A stretch of 64,000 nucleotides of DNA from Homarus americanus (GCF_018991925.1 NW_024748870.1:3248705-3312704); one strand, 5' to 3'. Counted from the stretch's first letter, positions 1-13,836 are shown. Notes: generated from the sequence alone by a model not told the origin. A program made the numbers and translations.

Positions 1-71
1 TCAAGTCTGGTCTTGATATAGCTCACACTCGGTGCCGTCAAAACACTCTCTGACAGGTTGTTCCACAAGTA
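1..71 (-). repeat. LINE 3'-region fragment at the window edge
   Basis: This stretch resembles 28418-28490 and the interrupted copy at 29085-29121 plus 33422-33460 (shared words such as ggtgccgtca and ggttgttcca). In the 28-kb copy the minus strand encodes the C-terminal end of a LINE polyprotein. It is cut by the window edge, so its full extent is unknown. Confidence 0.6.
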
Positions 72-350
72 AAAATGTGAAAATAGAAAGATAAAAACAA
101 TATTCAAGACACCAGTAGTTCACATATGCTAAATATTGCTTGTTCTCGTCATTTCACTGATTCAAGTATAAAATCTTGCTTTGGAACTTTAAATTGTATA
201 CACATGTAAGTTATTTATCCTGAACGTATGAGTACTAAATTTAAATAAAACTCATTTTATCGGTTTAGTTACTATTGTTTGTTTTTGAATTTCAGAAAGA
301 CTGATTCATGCAAGTTTCAATGATCCTCAGAGCTAATTTTGCAAACAGTA

Positions 351-2146
<1,796 letters not shown>

Positions 2147-2153
2147 TATAAAC
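2147..2153 (+). promoter_or_regulatory. Candidate TATA box of the LPMO gene
   Basis: CTATAAA lies about 85 bases before the first in-frame ATG at 2234. That spacing would put transcription start near 2175-2180 and leave a short leader. It is motif- and position-based only, with no transcript evidence. Confidence 0.45.
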
Positions 2154-2233
2154 CCAAGGTGGACACCACCAGTCACCAGTCACCCTCAACGCCTTCACCT
2201 TACATCTCACGGTCTCTCTGTACTGTCTCCACC

Positions 2234-4067
2234 ATGGTTGGCCTGATATCCAAATTTTTACTGTTGACGTGGGTGGTTGTGATTGCCGTGCACGCCCATG
2301 GGTACATGTCCTCACCAGCCGCCCGCAACTCGGCATGGAGATTTGGCTTCGATACACCCACCAACTATAACGACAATGAACTTTTCTGCGGAGGTCGGGA
2401 GGTCGGTACAGTAATAATATGAGTTCACCATGTATCTGGTAACTACGAAAAATTAGAATTGGCCTTATAATATAAAGCTTGTGAATAACATTAGCTTAAG
2501 TATCAAGTAATTCAAGTTTTCAACTTAAAAATGTCACATCTTTATATATGACTTGTGATATAGCTCAATATACTGAAACATAGAAAAACTGAGGCAGTGC
2601 GACAAAGTAAACAATTCAGTTCCGTACACTCGCCAGGTACAACACATCAGGAACAGGGGGCGGTGTGGCGTGTGCGGTGACAATTGGCGGCTGCCTGAGC
2701 CTCGTCCTCATGAGCGCGGTGGTGAGTTTGGCCGAGGAGTCATCACCGCCAACTACACCGAGGGTCAGGTCATTCCTGTCACCATACACATCGCCTCCAA
2801 CCATCTGGTCAGAGCCTTCTCCTCTTGTTGATTATGTTCATAGTCAGTGTTGTTGATCACATTCACTCCTTAAGATTTATTAATTAGGCAGAGGATAACG
2901 TTGTTAGAATTTGGTTCAGTATTTCGACCTTATCGTTATTACATTCCAATATTAGTTCACCATTTCGTATGGGAGAGGATAGCTAGATATGATATCGGAA
3001 CTTAATTTAAAGTAACATAACAACCCAAACTAACCTAACCCAAATTTAACGTTCCGATATGACAGAAAATAACGTTAAGAAATAGGAACTTAATCGACTT
3101 AGTAGTTCCCCAAACCTAACTTTTACGACGAGAATATTCCGACCAAAGTCCGACATCCTAACGGTAGCCGTTTCGTATCATATAATCATGCCCGTCCTTA
3201 ATGGGGGGGGGGGGGCGAACAGGGGCGACCGCCCGGGGCCCCGCGCCTGTGGGGGGCCCCGCGGGGGCCCAGCCCTAGACCCAGTGACCTCGGACACATT
3301 ACCTATTGACTGGTTAATCTAACCTGACGGCTTACGCCACCATCGCAACCGTGACCTTACCATCCATAGCGACAGTCCCATGGGGGTTGGTGGGGGTGGG
3401 TTCCTCTGATTGCATAATCTGACACTAGTGTGGGGCCCCGCAGTGGTTGAGTTCCCCCGGGCCCCGCACCCTCCTAGGGACGGTCCTGCATATAATCATT
3501 GATGTTTGAAGGGGAGCAATAAAATATTGGTGTCAATTTTCAGGGGTGGTATGAGTTTCGTCTGTGTGTCAACAACAATCCAAGTGCTCGCGACTCCCAG
3601 ACTTGCCTGTACAAGAAGCTGCTGTCCCTGGCTGACGGCTCCGGCACCCGCTACACCTTGGATGGTGCCATTCATGGAGACCACATCGTCTACGTCCAGC
3701 TGCCGCACCATCTCTCCTGCACCCACTGTGTCCTCCAGTGGACTTGGATCGTTGGTAAGGTTCACTTCTCCGTCCGTCTTTCTATTTGTGTATTTGTCAA
3801 ATTGTAAATACTTCTACCCTGCCCACATTTATTAGCAGGATTACTCAAAAACTATCTAACGTGGAAGAACAAATTCATATGTTTTAAATTACAATTAAAT
3901 TTCCAGGGAACACTTGGGGTATCTGTCCTAACGGCTCTGGGCGACTTGGTTGTGGCCATCAAGAAACATTCGTCAACTGTGCAGACATAAGCATCCTCCC
4001 AAAGACCTACTACTACAGTCACACTCCTCGGATCAAGCTCAAGTACTCCTTCAACACGTGGTGGTGA
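2234..4067 (+). CDS. AA15-family secreted lytic polysaccharide monooxygenase (4 exons)
   Basis: Exons: 2234-2401, 2637-2807, 3544-3754, 3907-4067. All introns are GT-AG, the phases match, and the product is 236 residues. Residues 1-21 are a hydrophobic signal peptide; cleavage leaves His22 as the new N-terminus (HGYMSSPAARN), as the copper histidine brace requires. The second brace histidine is H112 in the NHLG motif (mature His91), and the axial position is F205 in QETF (mature 184). This spacing agrees with the His1/His91/residue-184 numbering I recall for Thermobia AA15 enzymes (recall, unverified). Family hallmarks include WRFGF, NYNDNELFCGG, GRCGVCGD and a C-terminal CADI motif; ten cysteines suggest disulfides. 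AA15 enzymes oxidatively cleave chitin or cellulose outside the cell, so roles in digestion or cuticle turnover are plausible. The in-frame codon at 2159 is GTG, so ATG 2234 is the start. AATAAA signals follow at about 4088 and 4163. The short exon 1 donor (GTCGGT) is weak but gives correct phase. Confidence 0.93.
3189..3490. mobile_element. hAT-like MITE in LPMO intron 2
   Basis: A GC-rich block of about 300 bp sits in AT-rich intron. It is flanked by a perfect 8-bp direct repeat TATAATCA (3181-3188 and 3491-3498), the target duplication length of hAT elements. The ends are imperfectly inverted: CCGTCC near the left end and GGACGG near the right, with G/C runs inside. There is no coding capacity. 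The flanking exons splice in phase, so the insertion seems tolerated. Confidence 0.8.
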
Positions 4068-4507
4068 CCTCGACCGCTGCGTTTTATGAATAAATGTAGT
4101 CTGAAATATCTGGCTTAACATACATTCATCCAAGTAAATGTAAGTTAATTATCGATTAAAAATAAAGTCTACGAGGGAAACGTCATAGAAGAAAAGTGGT
4201 TGTTTTTGTTGCTAATGTTAAGTTCACACAAAAAACAAGACGATTTTCATCTATGAACTTTAGGCGCATTTAACCCATAACCGACATATCGGCAGTTTTT
4301 GGATGAACTTATCATTAGAAACAAAAAGAATATCGAATTATGTCCTCTATTATAAATTGACTACTACTGTATCTAGCTAGCAGCTGCATGTCTCTGTTCT
4401 GGCCTACAGTGTGTCACTATATCTAACTAGCCGCTGTAGCCCGTGGGTGTCTGGCCCACAGGTTGACGCCTCCTCACCGGTATTGGTAAGATTTTAATTT
4501 TGTTAAA

Positions 4508-4706
4508 AGCTAATTACAGGTTAATTTTGTAAAATCCAGTTATGAGGACCTCCACTGTGGTAGTAATTCTTATTAACCTTTTGGGTGCAATACTTGATTA
4601 AGGTAGAGGAAAAGATTATTCCTATTCACTGAAATTAGACCCAAGTCCTTGGCTGTCGGCCACCAGTCCGTGCTATTATCTCTTGGTGTCAGAGTCGAGC
4701 CCTTGG
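4508..4706. repeat. Dispersed repeat family R1, copy 1
   Basis: About 200 bp closely resembles 21056-21260 in the same orientation. Shared blocks include TTTTGTAAAATCCAGTT, AGGAAAAGATTATTCCT and AGACCCAAGTCCTTGGCTGT. No terminal inverted repeats or coding are apparent. It is an unclassified interspersed repeat. Confidence 0.8.
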
Positions 4707-5873
4707 TATATTTAGATACTATTATTTTTATTACTATCTCGGTTCTAGGTCGTTTGCAAGGGAAACGGTAAGGAAAAAAATGTCTAGAATTGTCTAAACT
4801 ATTGTTTGCAAAGAAAAAATAACGAGATTCGGTTGGTGACAACAAGTGCAATAACAGCTCAGAATTTTTCAATTAGTTTTCTGATTTTCAACTCCTGAAA
4901 TCTCAGTTATGGGTAAAATGCGAGAAAAATGTCATATCAGAATTTTGTTTATTGTCTGAATTTCTTATTGAATAAAACAAAACCCCGCCATTTCTCGCCA
5001 CCGCTTATATTTTTTTCTAGCAGTTTCTGACTTTCAACGCCTGAGAGAATTATGGATTAAATGCGCCATATGTGTCATATATGAAAATGGTCTTGTTTTT
5101 GTCTAACATTACAATATTGGTAACAAAAAAAATGAACTTTTCTTCTGACGTATCCCCTGAGTATATAAATGAGTCCAACTAATTTTCATGTTATTGTCAT
5201 ATTCTCCTGTATGCAACGCCCAACAAGTAACCTGAGGAATTGTGGGTTTGATCTACACCCTCATATCATGAATATTTATGCAAATTTGGGGGAATAGCAC
5301 CTTTCTTTTGGCAGCATTTGCATAATATCTCTCGTTATCAGGATTAACTATATAGTACTGTTAAAGAGTATAATACTTTATGGAATGTACATGAAACATG
5401 CACATGGTTAAGTATATAGCATTACCGTATATTAAACATGTATTTTATTCTTTGTTAGTGCTTATAATGGCTTGTATAACAACACATATTGTATATATAA
5501 TAGTCACAGGATAATTAGTTTTATCGTTTAATTTCGGTCATTTTTTGTTGCAACTTAAAAATTCGGGCCAATGCTGGAGTCATTTAAAGTTCGAACTTAC
5601 TGCTTCGTCAATTCCGGGTTATAATGGACAAAATGACAGTCCTGTAATTGCTGCATTGTCTTCTTATTTCCTAATTTGCCAAATAAGCCATATCAATTTA
5701 GTGGTCCTTATGCCGAGGGAACGAAGTGGTGTGTGTGTGTAGGATCCCTTCATTGTTCTTGATAACCTTGTCCAGAGGGCTGTTTTTAATAATCTAGTCT
5801 TATTTATGTGCTGCAACGTCCGGCCAACCAAAACAAAGCTTTTAACGTGACCCGCCTAACAATGAAGAGCATC
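4707..5873. other. AT-rich intergenic DNA
   Basis: No gene or recognisable repeat was found. Small ORFs have no protein-like character. Confidence 0.5.
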
Positions 5874-5988
5874 ATCACCTGACAAATCTCCTTCCCCAGC
5901 GCTACCTGGGGAGATTCTTAGTGATGCCATCTTAACGCTTACCTAACTTATGGGTGACAAAATCTGGTGAGGAGATTCTTCAGGTGAC
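5874..5988. mobile_element. Inverted-repeat MITE of the TCACCTGAAGATTCTCC family
   Basis: The left arm TCACCTGACAAATCTCCTTC and the reverse complement of the right arm (TCACCTGAAGAATCTCCTCA) pair with few mismatches. The arms match the terminal arms of 15426-15555 and the partial copies at 45482 and 57449. No coding capacity. A target duplication is not clear. Confidence 0.65.
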
Positions 5989-7769
5989 CCATAAGCTCTT
6001 CTCTATGGCCACGGACTAAGGCAAAGACGATATACGCATATAGTCTTTGGACTAAGGCTAGGGAGTAGCACAGGTGAAAGGTAGAAAGGAAAGAACCAAA
6101 CAAATGTTTGTTCCTTAGCCACCGCGACACTGGGCCAGTTGCCAGTTAGTGAGTTGGGATATTTGCACCGTCCGTGGTCTGTGGAGCTGGAAGCCCCACC
6201 TCACCTCAGTGTGAGTGTGTAGCTGGGTGTTGAGTGTATCGTCTGGCTTGTACTCGAGGGAATCCTTAATTCTCTCGCTTTTATAGCTCGACAGTTAAAG
6301 GTAAGGAAATAACTCTATGTTCCAATAATTGTAGAATATTTTTACAGCAAGTAAAAAAATAACTAGATAAAAGTGACACAAAGCAAGAGTTGATAGCTAT
6401 AAGCGTTCTTGAGAAAGTGAAGGAAGTTTCCATGACCATTTCCGACTTCGTTATGACTAAGGTCAGGTGGGCGTATGAGTCAGGCGATCCGAAAGCGGGG
6501 CCCCCCATCTGTTGACGAAGGCACACTGAAAAGCCACATTTTTAATATCTGCTTACGTAGTCGCCAGCCTAGACTAGACTGTTGTGAGGAGAATATTGTA
6601 TGTGCAATCTTAAGATTTACTCGTATATAATGAAGTTTATACTTAAATTGGGAATGGAAGATGTTTTAAAGTGACTTGCATCATACTTCACACTTATGTC
6701 TTATTTTATACAGTACTTTATTTTTTATTCTTTATTTATGGATTAACTCTTAAAACGACAAAATGCGGTTAATATTGGATATTCCTTGACAAAACTTTCT
6801 GTACTGAACTGCGCATTTGTCTCAAAAAAGTGTTTCTTAGCAACATATGAGAACTAAATAACGAGTACCGTACTATCGTTAATAACAAACTAGGATAAGA
6901 AAAACACTGCAGGCATATATGACTATCAAGTAAATGCAGTATCCCACAATCTCTTACATACTTTGTATCCAGAGTTTAAGAAATGATTATTGTTCTATAT
7001 TATTTCTGAAAATTGTATTGATAATATATGTTTAGTTGACGCTGAGGTGACTGAAGAATTAAGGTCATCCCAGATGCATTCGTAAATATACTTGTATCTT
7101 TCGTTAATTATGTTTGTTACCATTCCAATTTATTAGTAACATTCAGGACAGTTTGATCTTTATATTACCACATTAAAAACTTGTTCACAATATCTGGATA
7201 AGAAACGCATACTAACTAGTAGTGTTCTTTGTTCAATCTTTTTTTCTGAACAGATCTGTGATGAACCAAGCATGTCATAATAACTCGGCTTTACTCGGTT
7301 TTTCCAGGGCGCTGTATCACAATAGTCCGTGACACAGTTAGAAGCTATCCTTGAACATTTCGGGAAATTATATATTTTTTTAATTCCGAAACTTAGATAT
7401 TGTGGAATTCTATCGTAATTCACAGTTCGTCAATTGATATTCACTTGAAATAAATTGGGGTGAATATTCGGGTCATCCTACTTTTCTTGCATTAACCTAC
7501 TGTACTTTAACCTAACCAAAATAAACGTAATATAACCTAAACTACCCAGGACGATAACATCCCAGTATCATAACGTTAACTAATGTACCTAGAAGAAACT
7601 ACTGTCTAAGCAGCACAATTTTGAGTGACAACGCGAGCCAGGGAGGAAATGAGGTACTATACAGCGTGCCTCGCCCTTGGCACTGTTGGCGTCCATGGTG
7701 CTCGGGGAGAAAATCCCACCAGACTATATGGACAAAATATCGCAAAACAAAATCCCCTAACCTGCCCCA
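5989..7769. other. Intergenic DNA without recognised genes
   Basis: It contains scattered short ORFs on both strands, none with recognisable domains. No RNA gene was seen. Confidence 0.5.
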
Positions 7770-7945
7770 TCCCCCCTCTTTTGGGGGTTCGATTAATTTA
7801 AAAATGAACACGGACTCCTGTTGTCTCGGTAGGGTTGTCAAAATCCTTCATCTTTTGTCATTTTACTTTACTTTTTTACTTTTATCCTCTTCGCCACTGA
7901 TCGGCTCGTGTCTAACAAAATCGTAAAGATACTCTTGAGAGCATG
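7770..7945. mobile_element. Mariner-type MITE family M1, degraded copy with internal insertion
   Basis: The core GTCTCGGTAGGGTTGTCAAA and the right-end block TCGTAAAGATACT match the intact copies at 23451 and 23784. Between them, about 7860-7910 holds a piece reading ATCCTCTTCGCCACTGATCG, the same as a LINE 3' end at 28220-28250, so a LINE scrap interrupts the MITE. The left terminus is degraded. Confidence 0.65.
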
Positions 7946-10448
7946 TAAAAGTATTTCCAGGTCCAAGTACTCGGTTAGTTTTGGTTAATTTAGGTGAGAG
8001 TTGGCCTATTCAGTCTAGCCCCTTTGAGAAGGATTAAAAGTAGGTTTTGTTAAAGGGTCATGTTTGGAATTTAAAGATAGGACGAAGAATAGCTGTGTAA
8101 AAAACGGAGTACACGTGTGTTTAGGATTTGTAGCCTAACTACCCCAGAAGACTGTAAATACAAACATCAAGGTAGTCTGTAAACATAAACCTCACGGTAA
8201 TTGTGAACATCAACACCAAGGTCCTGTGTAAACATCAAGATATTCTGCAAACACCTTATATTTTATATGATATAGAAGATACGTAATGTGGCGAGGAGTC
8301 ATAGAGGGTTGATCTCATTAGTGAGCCGATAGTGCTGGGAGAAATGGGAGTGGTGTGCAAATTTCGATGAGTGAAATTAATATGTGCCATTACCTCGTTA
8401 TTTGTATAAAGTAATACGGACACTTCGCATTCATACTGAATATTTATATTTCGTGGTCTCTGTACTTGTTATATTGTAGTTTCTGAAGTGATGGTGAAAC
8501 TTGTATTAATTCACAGCGGCGCTTGTTGATGATCTCGTGTGATTCAAGTGGAGACTGTTGTTCTTTGGGTCGCTTATTTGCCATGTATAAGCACTCCACC
8601 TTTCTTCGTTTTTGCTAGCTTGGAATGTCTGAGTGTTGAGTTGTATTATGGGGGGGGGGGTGAATTTCTGTGTGTTGGGAGGGAAGCATGTGGATGTGAA
8701 GGTATACAATCCATCCACTCCATCCACCCGCTCACAAATACTACTATCACCACCCGCCCATTCACACACCCACTTCACCATAACCACAATCTACCACCAC
8801 CACCCGCCTATTCACACCCACACGTCACCATAATCCCCTTACCCGCACCCATGACTCACGCTGGCGGCTTCACGTTACAATGGTCTGTCCTAGACATTTC
8901 TGTAATATACTTGGCTTCCCTTTCACACACTTGGCTTTATCCCATGTTGGTATCACATACTTTTTTTGGTTTACAAAGTTGAAGTAGTTCATTTGTTTGA
9001 CCATATGCAGTATTGTTACGTGTTTCCTGCAACCCTACAAACTGTAAAATAAATAATATATATGTTTTGGATCGTTCAAATGATAATTATTGATTTCATG
9101 GTATAAATTTTCATATTCTCAGTAGTTTTTCTTTATTTTATTTCTACCATATGACCACAATTTTACCCCTTTCTTTTATAATAACAAAGGATGTCTGTGG
9201 AGCTTACTCTATCTTCAACGAGGCGATAGCGAAGATTCGAAAACTTAACAAAGTGAAGAATACCCTTCAGCCAGTAACTAATTTTCGCTAATTTCGTATT
9301 GAGAGATTCTTCCGCTGCATACTGTATATATCACCAAACCTCAATAAAAACGATCGGTTACAACTCGTCAGGGTTGTGCAGTGAGAATTCCTGTGGTTTC
9401 AAAATTACTCGCCAACCAGTGATTACGAATGGGAAGGGAAAGTGGAACTCAGGGACAGTTGCGAAATCAAAATGGCTACGTTGAACTAGAATTCAGTAAG
9501 TTGACAAATTTTATGTGGCAGTAGCATGGGTAATCACTATGCCAATTAGTGACCGTGGCTGGTCAGGCTAGCCATCACGCAACCCTCTAGACACTAACCT
9601 AAATAACTTTTTGCGTGCACGCTAAGTTGAGGCAATAGACTAGGCTAACACACGTGTCTGTTTTACGTCATGTGTACGTATTGTTTTTATCTGATGTCTG
9701 GAAACAGCATTACAGAGTAGCTGAGTGCTGTATACGTTCTGAAGTATATTACTACTAAACCGATGAAATAATTTGGACTGGACAAAAGATATTAATGTTT
9801 TTCATTATAATTATATTATAATACTGTACTTTTGAACATGCTAACGAAGGTCATATTAACATCTTAATCAGCTTATAATGCGGGCCATATACTGACACTT
9901 TATTAACTGACATGCTGCAACTCCGGCAAGTACATGTATAATGAATATTGTTAGGTGGTGTTTGGCGGCTCTTCGTACAAACATCATTATTGGAATAAAA
10001 CAAATCGAGGCTGACATTATCGAGCTGACAAACACACTCGGAAGTTGTTGAAGCCTGCCGTGTGCGTGTGCAATCCTGTTGACTCAGATTATTTTAGTTT
10101 CTAGGAAGAGACTCGTGTAATATTATTGTTTGTTTTCGTCTGTCGGTTTTTAAATAACGTTTCATAAACGTCACAGTAACATTGATTGTAAACCGTTATT
10201 ATCAAGCACTCGATGAAGGCCGTATACACACAGTTGGCTCCAGCCTCCACTCCCGCATTGATATTCCTCTATCTCCCTGAAGTGTGAATTCGAAGCATTC
10301 ACTAGTGAGCGAGGGTGAGAGGGGATGGGGTGTCAGAGTAGGTGTCTTTCTGCGGGGCGAGGATGGAAGTTGTGTATCAGATGAGACACAACGCTTTGAC
10401 ACTACCGACGGGGTTTCCTCATCTGAGAATAATCATCTCGCACTAGTC
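7946..10448. other. Intergenic DNA with C/A-rich low-complexity tract
   Basis: A G10 run lies near 8651. Degenerate CACCCGCCCATTCACAC-type repeats lie at 8720-8830 and generate a 147-codon ORF that looks spurious. No gene was recognised. Confidence 0.5.
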
Positions 10449-11175
10449 CAGTGGTTCTCAACCTTGTTTGCCCCATGCACCCCTTTCACCATATGTCAGA
10501 ATGTCATTCTCCCCTCCTTTCCAAGATTGTCTGCCTCAAAAAGTGCATTCCAAATAATATGCATATAATACTGAAAATCCTTTATTTTTTCCATATTAGT
10601 ACGTATACATTTACAATTTTACATGGATTATTTTTATAGTGGAGTTTTACAAATTAAATGCCAATTGAAAATGTTGATGGATTTATAAAACTTGAATAAC
10701 AGAAAATAGTTTTTTATATTTATAATGAATTACTTAACAGACCAAACTGAAGCATAATGCAATAAACAAAAAGTTCAATAGAATACCAGGATATTGTAAA
10801 TTTGTAATTAATTTTATTCAGATGAAGATTACAGTCAATGAGAAACCTGTGATTGTTTTTTCTTCGCCAATTCTGGGATACGCGGAGGAGTGCTTGAAAG
10901 GGCACAACGCAGGTCATTTTCTACCTCTAATCTACTACGTTGCTTCGTTTTAATTTGCAACAGAGTTGAAAAGCCTGACTCACAAAGATATGTCGACACA
11001 AACGGAAGCAATGCACGGATAGCTCTTTCTGCCACTTTTGGGTAGGAATCGCACATCAAGGGCCAAAATTCTGTGATTGATTTCTCATCGAACATATCTC
11101 TTGCTCCCGAATCAGTTTCCCTGAAAACCTGAATTCCCCCCCTGGGGGTAATTCCCCCCTGGTTGAGAAGCCCTG
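10449..11175 (-). mobile_element. Internally deleted hAT transposon with transposase remnant
   Basis: The termini are CAGTGGTTCTCAACC (10449) and GGTTGAGAAGCCCTG (ending 11175), imperfect inverted repeats typical of hAT elements. They are flanked by 8-bp duplications CACTAGTC (10441-10448) and CACTAGCC (11176-11183), one mismatch apart. At 727 bp, only the C-terminal end of a transposase survives. The single target-site mismatch and short coding remnant suggest an old insertion. Confidence 0.92.
10835..11095 (-). pseudogene. hAT transposase C-terminal dimerisation domain (ZBED5/SCAND3-like)
   Basis: The 86-residue frame contains FVSTYLCESGFSTLLQIKTK and LEVENDLRCALS. These are the hallmark of the hAT C-terminal dimerisation region in ZBED5/SCAND3-type proteins: the CESGFS block, then a basic KTKxR and the DLRCALS helix. 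The N-terminal BED finger and catalytic region are missing, so this is a fragment inside the transposon at 10449-11175. Upstream in-frame codons quickly hit a stop. Confidence 0.88.
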
Positions 11176-11324
11176 CACTAGCCAGATGAAAATACTTAAG
11201 TTACAATAGGATGAGAGGGGGATGAATTAATGTTCTAAGTAAGGTGGTCCTTTGCAAACGGGGGCATTTATGAGCAAATGGATATGTTTGTGTGAATCTT
11301 TTTCTTGTAAAATCAGCGAAGTTT

Positions 11325-11461
11325 GTTTAACCCCTTGACGGCACCTGGAGCAGGTTCAGATACATTCAGGAGCCGGTGCATGCCCAATACTTGTCAACAA
11401 TGCGTAACAGAGTCATGACCGATCGCCCAAGCGGCTAACGAGCCGATCAGTGGTGAAGATA

Positions 11462-11500
<39 letters not shown>
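11325..11500 (+). repeat. LINE/SINE 3' end with (TAA)n tail
   Basis: A block with AGGAGCCGGTGCATGCC and GATCGCCCAAGCGGCTAACG ends in about twelve AAT units. The same words occur in reverse orientation at 28225-28400, just 3' of a LINE coding remnant. It therefore represents the 3' UTR and tail of that LINE, or a SINE sharing its tail. Confidence 0.7.
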
Positions 11501-11793
11501 GTAAAAGTTGACTGTGAGCTGAAACTTCCCCAGCTGAATAAATTTGTCTGGCTGTAACCAGAATAAAATAAGACCGTACAGAATTAATTAATTAGCAATC
11601 AAAACAACCGGGAAGTGCGTACCATATTTATTATAATAAAAACGATGTGAACAAAGCTAGTTCAGTTGGCAGCAATACGGTATAGAATTTGCAAACCACA
11701 TAGTTCAGTTATGCCAAACTGAGGCACAAGTGAGATGTTTATAAACTTCACTTAAGTCACCCCTTGCCCGCGTATAGTATACAGTACTGAAAG

Positions 11794-11940
11794 CTAGGCA
11801 ACTGAAGGCGTTCTAATCTCTGGGTAACTGAGGTGTAGTAGTGCAGGCACCAGTCTGGTGGCCCTCCTTTGGACTTTTCCAATCGTCTCTAGCATATCTC
11901 GGGGAGACGGGGACCAAACGGGGTGACAGTACTGTGCTCC
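11794..11940 (-). pseudogene. LINE reverse-transcriptase C-terminal fragment
   Basis: The minus-strand frame reads YCHPVWSPSPRDMLETIGKV and then QRRATRLVPALLHLSYPEIR, matching the post-RT segment of CR1/Jockey-type LINEs (LE.VQRRATK.IPGLR..Y). It abuts the end of a gypsy LTR at 11941, so the LTR element probably inserted into this LINE. Confidence 0.75.
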
Positions 11941-12800
11941 TGTAGGGTTATGAGATATTGGTTCACACTTAGGATGGGATGGAGAAAGGAAACTCACAAT
12001 GTGCTCACTGTATACATAGTGTATTGGATGTACAATGCAGCTTGTTGCTGGGTAGGTAGCATGGTAATAAGCGTTGAGTAGAGAGAGCTGGGTGGTGAGG
12101 GTGCCCAGAGTGAGGGCACGCGGCTTCAGGGACGCCAAGGTCGCTGGCGGGAGTGGCAGCCGCATGGCTGGCGCGGGGGAGGTGTTGCTTGCTGGTGGCA
12201 CTGAGTAGAAAGAGAGGGTGGTCACAGCGGTGTCAGGCCTTATAAGGCGGGGGTAGGCGTGGGTAGATAGTTGACCCCCGCTCCGTGGGCGGCGCTGGAG
12301 GTTGGCAGAGTTGCGTGCCACATGTGAGGCAGAACGGGCGGTGCATGCCACATGTGGGACATAACGGCGAGGGCGTGGATGAGCCGGCCGCTAGGGGGGG
12401 GGGGGGCAACTCTGTCTAGATACGCGAGATCTGTGGGAGAAAAGAGGAAGAAGGAAGGTTGTAGAGGCGATGAATGTTGTGCTTCCCTCGCGACAGGTAC
12501 AGAGTCCTCAGATGCGCCTGCTGGGGTGTGTGGGCCTGGGTCAGGAGCAGGGGCTGCGTCAGGAAGAGTGTCCATGACAGCAGCAGGGTGCATGACAGCA
12601 GCAGGGTCCACGACAGCAGCAGGGTGCAGGACAGTAGCAGGGGGTACCTGAGGGAGAAAAGAGGGGTGTGTGTGTGTCCGCGTCCGGAGCAGGGGCCGCG
12701 TCAGGAGGAGCGGCAGGGAGTACTGCTGGGCCGGGGGCGGCGTCTGAGGCAGAACGGGTGTGTTGGGTTCGGTAGGACGTGGTGCTTGGGGAAGCACCTC
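11941..12800 (-). mobile_element. Gypsy element remnant (B family): pol C-terminus plus truncated LTR
   Basis: Read on the minus strand, the segment parallels element B at 32400-33388. It contains a Pro/Ala-rich pol C-terminal stretch with SGRLIHALAVMSHM, then LTR sequence (GGAGCGGGGGTCAACTA, AGAGTGAGCACATTGTGAG-like block) ending at 11941 with TG on the plus strand. The LTR start and polypurine tract are deleted. Long overlapping frames (185 codons each) come from this element. Confidence 0.8.
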
Positions 12801-12814
12801 ATTCTTTAAGAGCG

Positions 12815-13800
12815 TTACTGGCTCTCAATCTCTAATTATAGCTTTCTCTACCACCTAAAAAAATAATTATGCAGCATGTGTCTATTTCTGTTATTTTGTT
12901 AGGAACCTTCTTAGTTTGCATGTTGTCGGATGCAAGTGACAATGTATCAACAGATTTTCAAAATTCTGACCCCTCACTCTGCAGCTGTCCATGTTATGAG
13001 GTCGAGTGATTTTCCTTCACACCTAGGGCTCCCTTTACAGTTGCGTTATTTTGGTCATGAGTTTGATCTCTTTGAAATTGAATTGAAAATTGAGAACCTG
13101 TAAATATCGTGAATAATTGTGTTGCGTACAGTCAGTGGACTGCTGGTTGGGTTAAAGATTATACTGGTTGTGTTGAAGGGAATGGCTCGTATAGTGTTGC
13201 CAATTGAGTTATCACATTTTTGGTTTTAAAGTATGAGATTTATGAGCTGTTTGATGTATTGCGTGGTTAACTGTATGTACATTTGACATTATTCAGATCA
13301 GCCACGACAGCTGTTAAGGCTTTTATGGTAACTAATATAGCAACAGGAAGATGGTTTCTGTACAGTGGGCACGAATAGGAGATACAGTACTGTATTTCTG
13401 TATTGTTTTGCTGAAAATCGTGACGCCTCCTGGGCGAGAATTTACTAGTGCCCATGCGATGAATAATCGTCGTAACTGAAGATGTGAGAATGCTTCTAAT
13501 GTACTATATAATAGCTTAGGTAATGCACATAAATAAAATAACGTCCTATATAATATAAAAATTACACTGAGACTAACAAGCTATGTTCACTTTATAGCCA
13601 CTGTTAGAAGATTAGACTAAAACATTGATAATCTTTCACAAATAGTTGGGTACATTCTTGTTTCTTTAGTTGCGGATAATTTTCAGCTTACGAACCTTTT
13701 CTTAACCTGAACATTTTCCAGTTTATCTTGTTTGGGTTTACTGTTGTATCGCAACACGAACCTTTAAATGAAATTTGTTCCTCAAATATTCACCAATAGG
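12815..13800. other. Intergenic DNA without recognised genes
   Basis: No repeat ends, RNA gene or protein-like frame was recognised. Confidence 0.45.
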
Positions 13801-13818
13801 AACGGCCGTCATGTTTGT

Positions 13819-13836
13819 AAACACGTGACGTCACAG
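13819..13836. promoter_or_regulatory. Fused E-box and CRE-like motif
   Basis: AACACGTGACGTCACAG contains CACGTG overlapping a perfect palindromic TGACGTCA. Such sites bind bHLH-ZIP and CREB/ATF factors in other animals. No supported gene starts nearby; only an unclassified minus-strand frame (13831-14169) overlaps it. Function is unproven. Confidence 0.25.

Noticed and set aside
8539..8982. 147-codon plus-strand ORF
   Set aside because: Half comes from a C/A-rich repeat, there are no motifs, and no splice or promoter context was seen.
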